Positions 10,314 through 20,585 of a DNA stretch of 64,000 nucleotides are shown here, piece after piece. Origin of the DNA: Liopterus haemorrhoidalis (taxonomy: Eukaryota; Arthropoda; Insecta; Coleoptera; Dytiscidae). Below the pieces are notes generated by a model, which saw only the letters and a list, made by a program, of their open reading frames with translations, did not search any database and had not been told where the DNA came from. Where the stretch lies: the NCBI GenBank assembly GCA_963971575.1, contig OZ020622.1, positions 36,362,301-36,426,300 on the forward strand, given 5' to 3'. Numbering within the stretch: position 1 is the first letter of the stretch; each line of letters begins with the position of its first letter. A program made the position numbers and the translations under genes.

Positions 10314-11351
10314 TTCCTCTTGAAAGAACTTGTTGTTACAATATTGGCAGTCCACAACTGTACATAATATTGGTTGAAATATGAATTATTATAATATGAA
10401 TTCTACTAGTAGAGGGAGATCTTATGAAAATTTACGCGGTATTTGGGCTCGATTCTATTGGAGGGCGATTTTATGAATATTTGCACACGAGAGGCTGACA
10501 CTAACGTGGGAGATATAGCACAATAAAAGAATTATCGGAGTCGAATATTTCGATATCGCCCAATACTTCCACAAACATGCTCAAATGTGTTGTTAATAAT
10601 AATTCTTCTTCTTCTTTTGGCACTACCAATCAGGTTGACTTTTGGCCTCACTCACATAAACCCTCCATCTCGATCTATTCATTGTTAATAGTATTGACAA
10701 TTTAAAATATGACATTTCTAATATGTCAGTTTATGTGTCAAACAATACCAACTTTATTTTATTTACAATAAACCATGGATAACTATCCGAGAATAAAAAA
10801 TGCATTGTAAAAGCGAACGTTGGAATAAACATCGGAATAAACTTATACCTTAGATAGTTATACCGCTACGTATCCGAGGTTTGTAATAGTGGCCCTTAGA
10901 CGTTATAATGTGACATTTATCAAATGTCAATTTCATTTTTTTACCATTGCTGGTTAACAAATACTTATTCATCAATCGGAGCAAGGGTATAACTTATACT
11001 GCCCTTTATCTGAAGTGTCGTTGGCCAGATAAGATATTCTGGTCTTTATTCCAATGTTTATCCTATCCGAGCTTTATCCCAGCATTGTAAAAGCGATTTT
11101 TTGACTTTCTACCGGGAATAGCGCTATCCGAGCTTTATCCAACGATTGTAAAAGCGGCCCTTACTCGATTATAATGGTTACTTAGATTTATGTGAGTTAA
11201 ACTAATGTAATTTACAAAAGTATTTATCAGATCAAAGCCGGGGATAAAAAAAAATGCTTTTTATTTATATTTTACTATGTTGTTGTTGCTGTATGCAAGG
11301 TATATTTACTTAAAAACTGCAATTATTTTTTTTTTTTTTCAATTTTCGCAG

Positions 11352-11493
11352 GACGTTACAAGATTTGATTTGAAGAATCTGCAACCGAATTCATTATATT
11401 TTCTTCAAGTCCAAGCCCTAGCACAGTTCGGAAAGGAAAGACTGAAGGGAGAAAAAGCAGCCCTGGTATTAAATACCACAAATCACACAAACG
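11352..11493 (+). CDS. Kal1: Anosmin-1, third-from-last exon (end of an FnIII domain)
   Basis: A polypyrimidine tract and TTTTCGCAG|GACG give the acceptor; AACG|GTAAAT gives the donor. The exon is 142 bases and leaves one base of a codon. It encodes DVTRFDLKNLQPNSLYFLQV and then QALAQFGKERLKG, the E-F-G strand end of a fibronectin-III domain. The L-Q-P...Y...Q-A-(x)-x-x-G-x-x-R-L-K pattern is what I recall from FnIII-2 of anosmin-1, an extracellular heparan-sulfate-binding adhesion protein with a WAP domain and FnIII repeats. The earlier exons are not in the window. The next exon is 11.5 kb away, with only transposons between. Confidence 0.8.
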
Positions 11494-11699
11494 GTAAATA
11501 ACGGTAAATTATTATCCTTGAATGTATATATAAGTATACATTATGTAAGTATTGTATGATGTACATATAAGCATGTTGTAAATATAATATTAACAATCTG
11601 TATGTAACTGCATAACTGTATTTTTATAATGTTAAATTATTAATGTAAATTTAATACCGCAAGGTGACAAATAAATGTGTAACTTATTATCCTTTAATG

Positions 11700-11910
11700 T
11701 AATGCGCTCCTCATAGCCCCCAAATCATCATTCTATTAAAAACTGTGTCTGTGGCGGCGCTAGCTTTTAATATTTGGAGGGGCAGTGGGTACTAGGAAAT
11801 TTTGACCGGGGGGTACACATTTTTTTTATCGATATACATCAGACTGGCCCACACTTATAGAGGCAAATTTTCATATTTATTAATTTGTATGTCTCACCCA
11901 TGCAAATTGT
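11700..11910. other. Intronic sequence with one transposon-like end
   Basis: Only a CTGTGGCGGCGCTAGCTTTT string near 11749, resembling the start of a hAT-type element, is visible. It may be the left end of the element that carried the remnant at 11925-13020, but I could not find its right end. Confidence 0.35.
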
Positions 11911-11924
11911 TATGCTTCATATAA

Positions 11925-13020
11925 AACCAAGTTTTGCAAAGTTTGAGCTTCATTGACATGTTTTTGTAGTACAGCTCTCTCTGCATTGTCATTGATGACA
12001 TTCATAGTATCAGTATATTGTTTCATTACTTGATAATCCTCCCGTGCACTCCATTCATAAGGGTCTACTTCTATAAAAGAGGAATCAAACGACAATATTG
12101 TGAAGAAACGTCGACTTGATTCTGTCACGAAGTCAGCTATGTTTTATCTGAGATACTCTCAGTTTCTTCTAGTGTATGTCGTTTGCCTGGATGCTGCGAG
12201 CCCGGCTTCTGCAAAGCTGCAACCATCTTTCGTTCCAAATCTAGAGTAACACCTTCATCCATAAAAGCAAGTGACACCAATTATTCGCTTAAATACCAAA
12301 GGTGACGACAAAGTGCTTTGCTGGCTACAGAAGCAAGTTCTTTATCATCACATACTTGGAGATTTTGCAAGTACTGTAAGTCATTTCGTGAAGCAGTGGA
12401 TGCAGTTGTACATGTAAACCAGTTGGGAACGTAGTACTTGCACAACAAACTGTGCAAATCGCTCGACTGATGACTGCTCTTTCTTGGTCATTTTAAATTG
12501 TGATTTGAAGAGTACAATTTTAATTGAATAAATCACTTTAGACATCCAACGTGCTCGATGCACTGCTCCAGGCTCTTTGAAGGTAAAGCCTTGTGTGTCA
12601 ACTCCTAAATAAGCAAGTGATAGTTGTAAAAGTTTTGTAATCTGCGCGAGGATGACGACACTTCAACTGATCTTGGTATATAATAATCACATCTTCTCTC
12701 CAAGAAACATTTCTATTGGGTGCTTCATATGTTGAAGTATTGATCTGTTTCCATGAATCACGGAAATGCTTCAATATTTGAATTTCTGGTCCGGATGAAA
12801 CGCCAAAACACTTTTCAAATACGTCAGACACAATTATTTCATTGACATGATGACTGCAAGCAGTAGCAAGAAGACCTCTATTTAGTTCTGTTTCTATTAT
12901 TACACATGCACCTTTCTTACCACCAGTGTTACTAACAGTGTTGTCGAAACACATGGCCTTTACACTGTCATAGATATTCCAATCCCAAAGACATTCAACA
13001 ACCGCTTCTGCCATTTTAGC
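11925..13020 (-). pseudogene. Remnant of an uncharacterised transposon-associated protein
   Basis: Collinear fragments on - read, in order: KMAEAVVECLWDWNIYDSVK and AMCFDNTVSNTGGKKGACVI (from 13017), MHRARWMSKVIYSIKIVLFK (from 12563), LCRHLWYLSE-stop-LVSLAFMDE (about 12300) and FSILSFD-like FFTILSFDSSFIEVDPYEWS, ending VINDNAERAVLQKHV (to 11910). I recognise this order of blocks from repetitive proteins in other invertebrate genomes but know no assigned name. A transposase role (FDNT as a possible first catalytic Asp region) is a guess. In-frame stops and frame changes make it dead. Confidence 0.6.
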
Positions 13021-13029
13021 ACCTGTGCC

Positions 13030-14430
13030 TGCCTAATTTCGGGACTCCCAAAAGCTACTACTACTACTATTACTATTTTTAAACTAATAATTACTCTGCG
13101 AAAGAAAAGAAACACTAATAATACATTTAATTTCAAAAATTGTACATTATTAATACATGCGTATAATTAAAACGTCTTGTGGCACTACTAAATATTCTTC
13201 TATTTTGCTGTTATTTTGCACAGAGCATTATGTGTACTTTGCAGAATTGATATGTTTTTATTTTTGTTCATTAACACTTTATATTTCATAAATGATAAAT
13301 AGAAAAACGTATAAACTGAAAACCTTCACTAGCAACAACTTAAAATAAATTAACTATTTAAAATTTATTATAAATAATTATTCAAAATACTTCAAATCTC
13401 ACAAACTAAATAATAAAGATGCATTTCCTGCAAAATTTATTTCGAAATATCACATCGACGAAAAGTTACAGGCCCTTAATTTTGCTCAATCATATGACGA
13501 CAGTGGGACTTAATGGGTTAAGTATAGGTTTGTAAACTTTGTTTTTAGTCCACAACACGCAGTATCACAACACTAAATTTATAACTGTGAACGGTCGCTT
13601 AGCATATGACAAACTGATAAATGACAATCTATAGTGAATAACTCATTAAACACAGTGCATTAATTTATTTGCACTTTATTTGCGTGGGCGATATTTTATA
13701 GCTAAGAATGTCGCTTAAGACGGCAAGATCTTTAATAAAAATATTGTTTTCAAAAAATTCGTTAACTTATATCCTTAAAAACTGTAGCACTTTTTAGAAC
13801 TGCAGTTTAATTGGTTTTGGACGTGTCAAAAATGTGTACTACTAATTTAATCTCAACTTGTATCTATCGATTTTTTAATAAGAACAATTAGTTGATTAGT
13901 AGTCAAATGGATAAATATTTAATATGGCCATTGTTAGATTGATTTTGACATTTCAAACCTTTATAGAAATCAAATATTTAAACAAAATAATAGGTAATAT
14001 ATTTGAAATGACTTTGCGATGGTCTAGTATTGATGCGGACACCATTATGCTGGACATTCGCCATTGCTGATACTACTAGGCTAGAATAGTACAACATATA
14101 TTGAGTATTAGTATCAAAGAGATATAATACTCTATAAAATAAAAATTCGGACGTTTCGGAAACTGCTCAACAATCTGTTTTCGTCTTCAGCGATTACAAG
14201 AGTGATGTAATAACACATGTGTTTGTGGTGGAAATTGAAGACCTCGGTGCGAAAACCAGGCAAGTCCACTTTTTAGTAAATAAATCAAATAAAGCTTTAT
14301 TAAAATTACAGTCTAGAATAAAAAGAAAAACATACAAGTATAATACAGAGTTCCATGTAACTTCACAAAAATTAAATTTTAACCATATTAACAAATATAA
14401 ATTTTTAATTCGAACTTTGACATGTATGAT
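13030..14430. other. Intronic sequence without a recognisable gene
   Basis: AT-rich. Near 14150-14190, ATTCGGACGTTTCGGAAACT followed by GTCTTCAGCG resembles the ends of Penelope-like elements read backwards. A 71-codon frame at 14219-14434 on + (VVEIEDLGAKTRQVHFLVNK) could be its remnant. I cannot support more. Confidence 0.3.
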
Positions 14431-14558
14431 TTAAGCCCGGTCTTTCCACACACAGGTAAACTTCTAGGTAACTGTCTGACAGATAAGGTTAGCTGGAACT
14501 TCATCTGCTGAAGAAATGTCAGTACCAATCAGTGAATCCAATACGTCCAGTCTCATTA

Positions 14559-15830
14559 CACTGGTCAACAAATTTAAACTTTTTTTTTGCTGACTTAGAT
14601 CTGATACTTGTTTTTAACTAATTTAGGGTGCTGATTTCAAAAATGTTAACAGTTTCTGCCTATCACGTCAAATTTTTGTTCTATCGTATTTTGACTTTTT
14701 TCACCTTTTCGCGTTCTGATATATGTCTACTTTAATTTCAACTTCGTTCTTGTTGTCCAATATATCTCGTAGGAACGCCTTACACGCAGGTACTTGTTAT
14801 AGACCTTTTTACAACGGCGGGGGTTGCAAGGTGGATTCACAAAATATCCATGTTTTTGTGTTTGTGGGACAGCAGAGCGAGAGATAAGCATTGGAGAAAA
14901 ATTGGCCGGTGAGAATAGATTTAAATGTTGGAGACCCAAACATAATACACGAACCTTTGGTGAAGCGAACAAAAATCATTTTCCCCCCTCTTCATATTAA
15001 ACTGGGTCTAATGAAGCAGTTTGTAAAAGCGTTGAACAAAGATGGTGACTGTTTCAAATATATATCTGAAACATTTCAAAGTCTCAGTAATGAGAAGCTA
15101 AAAGCTGGCATTTTTGACGGACCACAAATTAGAAAATTAGTGAGTGATCCACATTTCATTGTACATATGGATGATATGGAGAAGAATGCATGGCAGTCTT
15201 TCGTGGCGCTCATCAAAAATTTTCTTGGGAATAAAAAAAGCCGAAAACGGCAACATGAGCGTGTCGGTGCAACATGAGCGTGAAACTTCATTTTTTAAAC
15301 AGTCATTTTGACAAATTTCCTGTCAATCTTGGAGATGTTAGTGATGAACAGGGTGAACGTTTCCATCAGGATTTAAAAGACATGGAGAGACGTTATCAAG
15401 GAAAGTGGGATACTCACATGATGGCTGACTACTGTTGGAGTATTAAAAGATACTTATCGGGAATAGTGCACTGCAGAAGATCTCACAAACGACCATTTAA
15501 TCCTTAAATTATTTTGTATTTTTTATTTTAACACTCCAATGCATTAAAATGTAATTAAAACTGTTCTCATTTTCTTTCTTTCACTATAAATAAAATTTTA
15601 AGAATATTTTCTAATTATTTACTCCTTATTGTTCGCCAAATTTGTACCAATTACAGTATCGACGTCTAAAATTAAACGTAGAAGCATTATTTGGCCGAAA
15701 ATATGTATTTGTAGTAGAGCAAAAATCTGATGTGATACGCAAAAACTGATGTGATATTTGAGTTCAGCAGCACCAAATTAGTAACAAACAAGTCTTAGAT
15801 GTAAGTTAACAAAAATTGTGTTGACCAGTG
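14559..15830 (+). mobile_element. TIR element Y, nested in X, carrying a broken ORF
   Basis: Left end CACTGGTCAACAAATTTAAA, right end inverted GTGTTGACCAGTG. Subterminal GACTTAGATCTGATACTTGT and its inverted partner (CAAGTCTTAGATG) also match. X copy 2 has the uninterrupted site CTCATTATCCGTCAG, so Y inserted at TA; the right-hand TA now reads GA. Y carries the remnant at 14891-15507. Confidence 0.8.
14891..15507 (+). pseudogene. Broken ORF of an uncharacterised arthropod repeat protein
   Basis: The first piece includes PPLHIKLGLMKQFVKALNKD, GPQIRKLVSDPHF and MEKNAWQSFVALIKNFLGN. The second (from 15274) includes SVKLHFLNSHFDKFPVNLGD, VSDEQGERFHQDLKDMERRY and DYCWSIKR. I recognise both as neighbouring blocks of one protein abundant in arthropod genomes and usually left unnamed. 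Here the link between them is lost: the string AACATGAGCGTG is duplicated at 15250-15288, the frame changes and about 20 residues are missing. The protein sits between the inverted ends of Y, so it is transposon cargo. Confidence 0.65.
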
Positions 15831-15968
15831 GATCCGTCAGATAACTATCCGATAGATAAATTTGTATTGAAAGACGGTATGACATTTATTCAGCACAGAA
15901 AGTATCAAATCCTATCTGTGAGATAGTTACCTAGAGGTTTACCTGAAGGTGGAAAGACTGGGCCTTAA

Positions 15969-16244
15969 AGGTTAAAATTTAAAAAAAGACCTTAACATTG
16001 ATGGTGCATTGCAATTTTCTTCAAAATATTTTAATAAAGTTGTATAAAAATGTTTAGATTTAAATATCGAGCTTAATGCGTTAATGATTTTTAGATTTCG
16101 GTTTTAAAATAGTTTTACCGATGTTGAAAATAAGTTCGTTTGTATATTGGATAATTCTCATAAAATATTTGCTTGATAGTTCTTATATATGTTCAGAAAT
16201 AATTTCTAATTGATATTTTTATGCATCCTGCTGATTATTTTATG
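15969..16244. other. Intronic sequence, nothing recognised
   Basis: AT-rich spacer between X and the mariner-like element. I see no terminal repeats and no coding frame of note. Confidence 0.5.
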
Positions 16245-17633
16245 CAGTGAATTTATTTTTTAATGTAACATGTGCTATGTCATTACCATGGATACAGTTT
16301 TTGACAGCAATATAAATTGTGTTCATTTTCAGTGCAACATAGAAAAAAACCATATTTACTAGCAAAATCAAAATATTTTATTGAAAATACAAATAAAAAA
16401 TAATAATAAATAATTAACTAATAAAAATTTATAATAAATGTTCAAAAATTTCTCCGTTTACTTGCATACAAAATGTGAAGCGATCATAAAAATGATTCAA
16501 AACATTCAGCAATTGCTCTTGAGGTATATTGTTGGATGCTTGAACAATTTTGTCTTGCAGTTCAGCAAAATCCCTAAGTTCTCCATTATATACTTTGGCC
16601 TTTATATATCCCCAATAAAAAAAATCATTGGGTGCCAAATCCGGAAATCTCGCTGGCCAATTCATCGACCCTCCTCTTCCAATCCAGCTATTTAGGAAAG
16701 TTCTATGTAAATATTCTTTAACTATTCTAGAATAATGGACTTGTGCGCCATTATGTTGAAACCATACTTGTCCATTAATATTCAGGTTTCGCAACGCAGG
16801 TAATATTTGGTTTTGCAAAAGGGCTAGATATTTTGCGGCATTAAGGTTACCGTCAATTAAAAAAGGCCCTATAATATTGATTCCTATTATCCCTGCCCAA
16901 ACATTTAATTTTTGCGGCCTTTGAGTTCGGAAGGAATGAAACAAATGTAAATTTTCTCGACTCCAGTACCTAAAATTTTGTCTGTGCACTTCACCATTTA
17001 GAGTAAACGTTGCTTCGTCAGTAAATAAAATTCTTTGAAGCATTGTTGGGTCGGAATTAATTTTTTCAAACATTTCAAAACAAAAATCCATACGTATTGC
17101 TGCGTCCCTTTCTAACAATTCTTGATGATTTTGAAATTTGTATGATCGAAACTTTTCTTTTTTTAAGAAGTTAAAAACTGATCCAATACGGACACCAACG
17201 GTTTGTGCAATTGATCTTAAAGTATTTTGATTGTTTTCTTCCACTTGTAATAATATTTCCAATTGCTTCTGTTCTGTAAGCACGGGGGATGTTGTTCTTT
17301 TTTTATTCTGTTTTGACTTAAGACATCCTTCGCGATGAAATTTATTAACTAGTCTTGAAATTGTAGAGGGATTTGTTATTGGCCGATCTGGATAAGTTGC
17401 ACTAAATACAGCAGAAACTTCTCTTAAACTCATTTGGGAGTTATACCAAGTTACCATCATTATTTTTTCTTCATCTGTATACATGTTGATTAATTTTTAA
17501 ATCAGCAATGAGCAAAAGTATACACACTAATTGTCTATGTTGCAAATGAAAATGAACAGGATTTATATTGCTGTCAAAAACTGTATCCATGGTAATGACA
17601 TAGTACATGTTGCATTCAAAAATAAATTCACTG
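16245..17633 (-). mobile_element. Complete Tc1/mariner-superfamily element with ~98-bp TIRs
   Basis: Left TIR 16245-16342 and right TIR 17535-17633 are inverted copies (CAGTGAATTTATTTTT at the tips, then CTATGTCATTACCATGGATA and GTTTTTGACAGCAATATAAA inside). The outer dinucleotide is TA on the right (17634-17635) and TG on the left, probably a decayed TA. The single transposase gene fills the space between. Length, TIRs and uninterrupted ORF show a structurally intact, fairly young insertion in the large Kal1 intron. Confidence 0.9.
16429..17484 (-). CDS. Tc1/mariner-type transposase, 351 aa, with a D-to-N change at a catalytic site
   Basis: The ATG at 17484 opens one continuous frame to a stop at 16429. 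Residues ~1-115 form two helix-turn-helix parts (SLREVSAVF, NPSTISRLVNKFHREG, then TLRSIAQTVGVRIGSVFNFL). The DDE core follows: ILFTDEATF holds the first Asp near residue 155. VWFQHNGAQVHYSRIV is the block that in relatives reads Q-(Q/N)-D-G-A-P-x-H, but here the Asp is Asn (codon AAT). WPARFPDLAPNDFFYWGYIK supplies the third acidic residue. Size is normal for the family. An Asn at the second metal-binding position should abolish cleavage, so the copy is probably inactive despite the open frame. A PROSITE-like comparison of relatives would settle it. Confidence 0.88.
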   Translation of the reverse strand: MYTDEEKIMMVTWYNSQMSLREVSAVFSATYPDRPITNPSTISRLVNKFHREGCLKSKQNKKRTTSPVLTEQKQLEILLQVEENNQNTLRSIAQTVGVRIGSVFNFLKKEKFRSYKFQNHQELLERDAAIRMDFCFEMFEKINSDPTMLQRILFTDEATFTLNGEVHRQNFRYWSRENLHLFHSFRTQRPQKLNVWAGIIGINIIGPFLIDGNLNAAKYLALLQNQILPALRNLNINGQVWFQHNGAQVHYSRIVKEYLHRTFLNSWIGRGGSMNWPARFPDLAPNDFFYWGYIKAKVYNGELRDFAELQDKIVQASNNIPQEQLLNVLNHFYDRFTFCMQVNGEIFEHLL

Positions 17634-18515
17634 TATCTAGGATTTTTACAAATGATACAAAGGCACTTGTTTTGGATTTTTCAAAACAACATACAATACA
17701 ATGGATATTTTATAATATTTTTTTTACTTCATATCTTTGTTCTTCTTCTAGTGTCCCTCCCTTTCTATTCTCCTTCCGTCCCTCTCTTTCTATTCTCCTT
17801 CCGGCTTCCCTCTCCTATCTGCTTCCTTCTTGCCTCCAGTTCTCTCGCCCATCTTTCTCCCTGCCTTTCCTCGCTCATCAGTTCCTTTATCTCTTCCTCG
17901 CAGACTGCCATCTCTCTGCATCTCTTCGCTAAATGCTCCAAGGCTTCCTCTTCTTCCTTGCACATTCTGCAGAGCTTGTCCTCTGGCTTTGCCCAGTACC
18001 TGTTGTTGCTCTCTTCGTTGCCGCATCTTAACCTCGCTATCCTCACGACTCTACCCACTGATCTTCCTCTTTTTCCCTTCAGGTATCTCGGTATTCCGAT
18101 CACTCTTAACTATTTATATCTTTTTACACCCAGTGATTTGTCTATTCTGTCTGTTCTTTCCTGTTCCTGCACCTCCTTATCCCTCCTCTTCAATTCTTCT
18201 ACTATATCTGTTCCTCCATTTTTCTTTCTCTCTGCTTCTCTTATGTCCATTCCGGACCTCCAAAAGTACTCTTTCCTTGTCTCTCCCCAATCCGACAATT
18301 TGCCTTTTTGTTCTTCCATCATTCTTTCTTCTCAGCATTCCATTTTTTTTCTATTATCTTCTCTTCTGATTTCTCCTCATATTTCACTGCCCTCGCTCCG
18401 GCACCCACTCTCATCTTTTCCCTCTTCATTTCTTCCCTCACTATATATCCTGGTGTCGTTCTGTCTACCCCAATGTCCATCTCATGTAGGCCTCTTGTAC
18501 CCTTTCCATCATCAT

Positions 18516-20168
18516 CAGCGGCGCAGCCAGGATTTTGTCTTGGGGAGGGCCGAATCAGATTTCGAGGGCACGCGGGCCGCATACGGTCCTGAACCTAATT
18601 TTTTGTGGCCCCTGAAGCGGTAATCAAAATCACTTGAGTTTACATAGGGGAAAAATATATTTAAAAATGTAAAATATACTCTCTTCCCCTTTTCTGTTTA
18701 TAAAAAAATGTCAAGAAACCCTTCGGGATATTTAAAGTTCCGTCACTGCTTATCATTTTGTATGTAAAATAGACTGCGACCCAAATCAGTTCGACACCCC
18801 TGCTGTTGGATATTGATGTTTATATCAAATAATAATTCCATTATTTGTTGATAAAAAAATGTAATTGTTAATCCATGTATCAAAAACTTTCACTTTTTTT
18901 TTTTTTTTTTTCGATAAATACATATAATCTGTCTCAATTTGTAATACGAAACTAGATCTGGTTACTTTTCTGTGTGATCTGGTGACTGTTGTGGTGTAAA
19001 TAGACTTTTATAAAACCATGCGAACTTGTAAATCTGGCTTTTAAATTTTTGATTAAGTTTCATTACACTGAGGTTATATTCTCTCAAAAACTACATGTCA
19101 GATAACAAATTGACATGTCAAAATTGCGATTGACATGTCAAAATTGCGATTGACATGTCAAAATTATGACTGACATGTCAAATATTTTGAAAGGTGCCAC
19201 TTCAGAATTACCACCCTAAGATGATAATTTAAATATACAACATAAAAAATGAAGTTTCCCTTTTAGTTTCGTATTACAAAAAAAGTCTCAATATTTCTCT
19301 TACTTATGTTCAGTTCTCTAAATCAGCCGCTTGGCCACAATTTGTACCGAACGAACAGACTCATGTGACGGAATAAGGATTTCTTGATTATACGAAAACC
19401 TAAAAATAACATGTAAATATGTATTTTCTGTTAATTTCAACACTAATCATAATAAAATATAGCTTATTATTATTGTAAAATACATAAGTTATTTTGCTGT
19501 ACGGTTATGATAAATTTGTTAAATTTTTATTTCATTGGACCTTCAGAGGGAGCTTGTGCCTCACCCCCTCTGAATACGCCACTGTTGTTCAGTACAACTT
19601 ATATCAGTCCTTTTTGTGTGTAAAACATCATAATTTCAAAAATACCTAAGAAGAGATTGATATTCACATTTATCTACAAAATAAAACCAAATACCGATTT
19701 TAAGAGCGCGATTGTCTCCAAAACTACTCTCTTTATTATATTTATACTATTTCTACTCTATTTCACGTTTAAGGTGTCATTTTAAAATTACATTCTGAAG
19801 GTTATACCGAAGTCAGATTTCCACTTTATCTTATCTGAATCGAGAAATTAGTTGTTTAAAACAGTTTTATCATTTGACTGGGCGAATATTTTAGTCGATG
19901 TGTCAGGGGGGGAAAAGGATCAACACTTCCCTTCATATAATTCGTAGTAGCATATTTGGAAAGTGACGTATTTTCACTTCAACAATAGTTATGTCACTTT
20001 ATCATGAGTAGGCAATCTTAAAAAAAAATGTTTATTTATACGAAAAAAAAAATGCCAATATTGTTTACAATGAAGTAATTTAAAAATTAACTACTGTTGT
20101 GGTTAACAAATCTGTTGGTCCTGGGAGGGGCCTAGGCCCGTCGCCTCCCCCCCTTGGCTACGCCACTG
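18516..20168. mobile_element. hAT-type element inserted in a LINE, 8-bp duplication (hAT-3)
   Basis: Left terminus CAGCGGCGCAGCCAGG; right terminus, other strand, CAGTGGCGTAGCCAAG. Identical 8-mers ATCATCAT flank it (18508-18515, 20169-20176). No transposase. It contains MITE M4a and, near 19585, another ACGCCACTG-type end suggesting a further element. Confidence 0.88.
18924..19293. mobile_element. MITE family M4, copy a, with a 22-bp minisatellite
   Basis: Ends ATCTGTCTCAATTTGTAATA and its inverted partner (GTATTACAAAAAAAGTCTCA). Inside, TGACATGTCAAAATTGCGAT is repeated about four times (19115-19185). Copies b (53926-54269) and c (45047-46042) share the termini. Confidence 0.8.
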
Positions 20169-20585
20169 ATCATCATCCATTCCTTCCATCCCCAAGTCTC
20201 CACTCCGTACATAAGGATACTTTTCACTATTGCGTCGAATGTCTTCATCCTTCACTTGATATCGTCATTAAACCTCCTCTCTCTTATGCTCCATAGCTTT
20301 CTCATAACCAGCCTTGCTTTCTTTCCCTAGCGTGTTGCTCTGCCATGTTGTTCCTCGTTAGCACGTATCCCAGGTACTTTATACTCTTCACTTCTTCGAT
20401 TTCTTGTCCTGACCATTCCCATCTTAATTTTTTTCTCCTTTCTCCCCGCTTTTCCGAACACCATCACCTTCGTTTTGTCTCTGTTTACCTCTAATTTCTT
20501 TGTGTTAAAGTACCGCTCGATCCATCCATCATCTTCAGTTCTTGTTCCTTCTCCACTATCAATGTCGTATCACTTGTTTTGAATT

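Larger units (their letters stand above)
8786..11161. mobile_element. 2.4-kb element with ~265-bp terminal inverted repeats
   Basis: The left arm (8786-9050) starts AGGGCCGCTTTTACAATCGT. The right arm (10898-11161) is its inverted copy, ending ACGATTGTAAAAGCGGCCCT. TA lies outside both ends (8784-8785, 11162-11163). Both arms share TTTATCC, CTTATCCGGCCAACGACACT (left) and its counterpart. The interior holds a SINE, a LINE 3' end and arm 2 of the inverted repeat. No transposase was seen, so the superfamily is open; a TA duplication would fit Tc1/mariner-like elements. Confidence 0.75.
14435..15964. mobile_element. TTAA-flanked TIR element X, copy 1
   Basis: Left terminus GCCCGGTCTTTCCAC, right terminus GTGGAAAGACTGGGCC, TTAA on both outer sides (14431-14434, 15965-15968). 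Subterminal blocks GGTAACTGTCTGACAGATAA and CTATCTGTGAGATAGTTACC mirror each other. The interior is split at 14559 by element Y. Copy 2 is at 30705-32610. TTAA duplications are known for piggyBac and Kolobok elements; which this is, I cannot tell. Confidence 0.75.
17720..20585 (-). mobile_element. LINE of the same family as 545-1800, split by a hAT
   Basis: On -, 18507-17770 reads GVDRTTPGYIVREE, IGIPRYLKGKRGRSVGRVVR and CRMCKEEEEALEHLAKRC, matching the element at 545-1660. The upstream continuation is at 20177-20585 (GWKEWMDDD region; TCCATCCCCAAGTCTCCACT matches the first copy). The two parts join at ATCATCAT once the hAT at 18516-20168 and one duplication are removed. Frames shift several times. 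Confidence 0.8.

Noticed and set aside
17531..18623. Long Ser/Leu/Phe-rich frames on +.
   Set aside because: They are the antisense of the LINE at 17720-18507, whose purine-rich coding strand gives open pyrimidine-rich frames.
19100..19190. CRISPR-like array.
   Set aside because: The 22-bp units are adjacent without spacers, inside a eukaryotic MITE.
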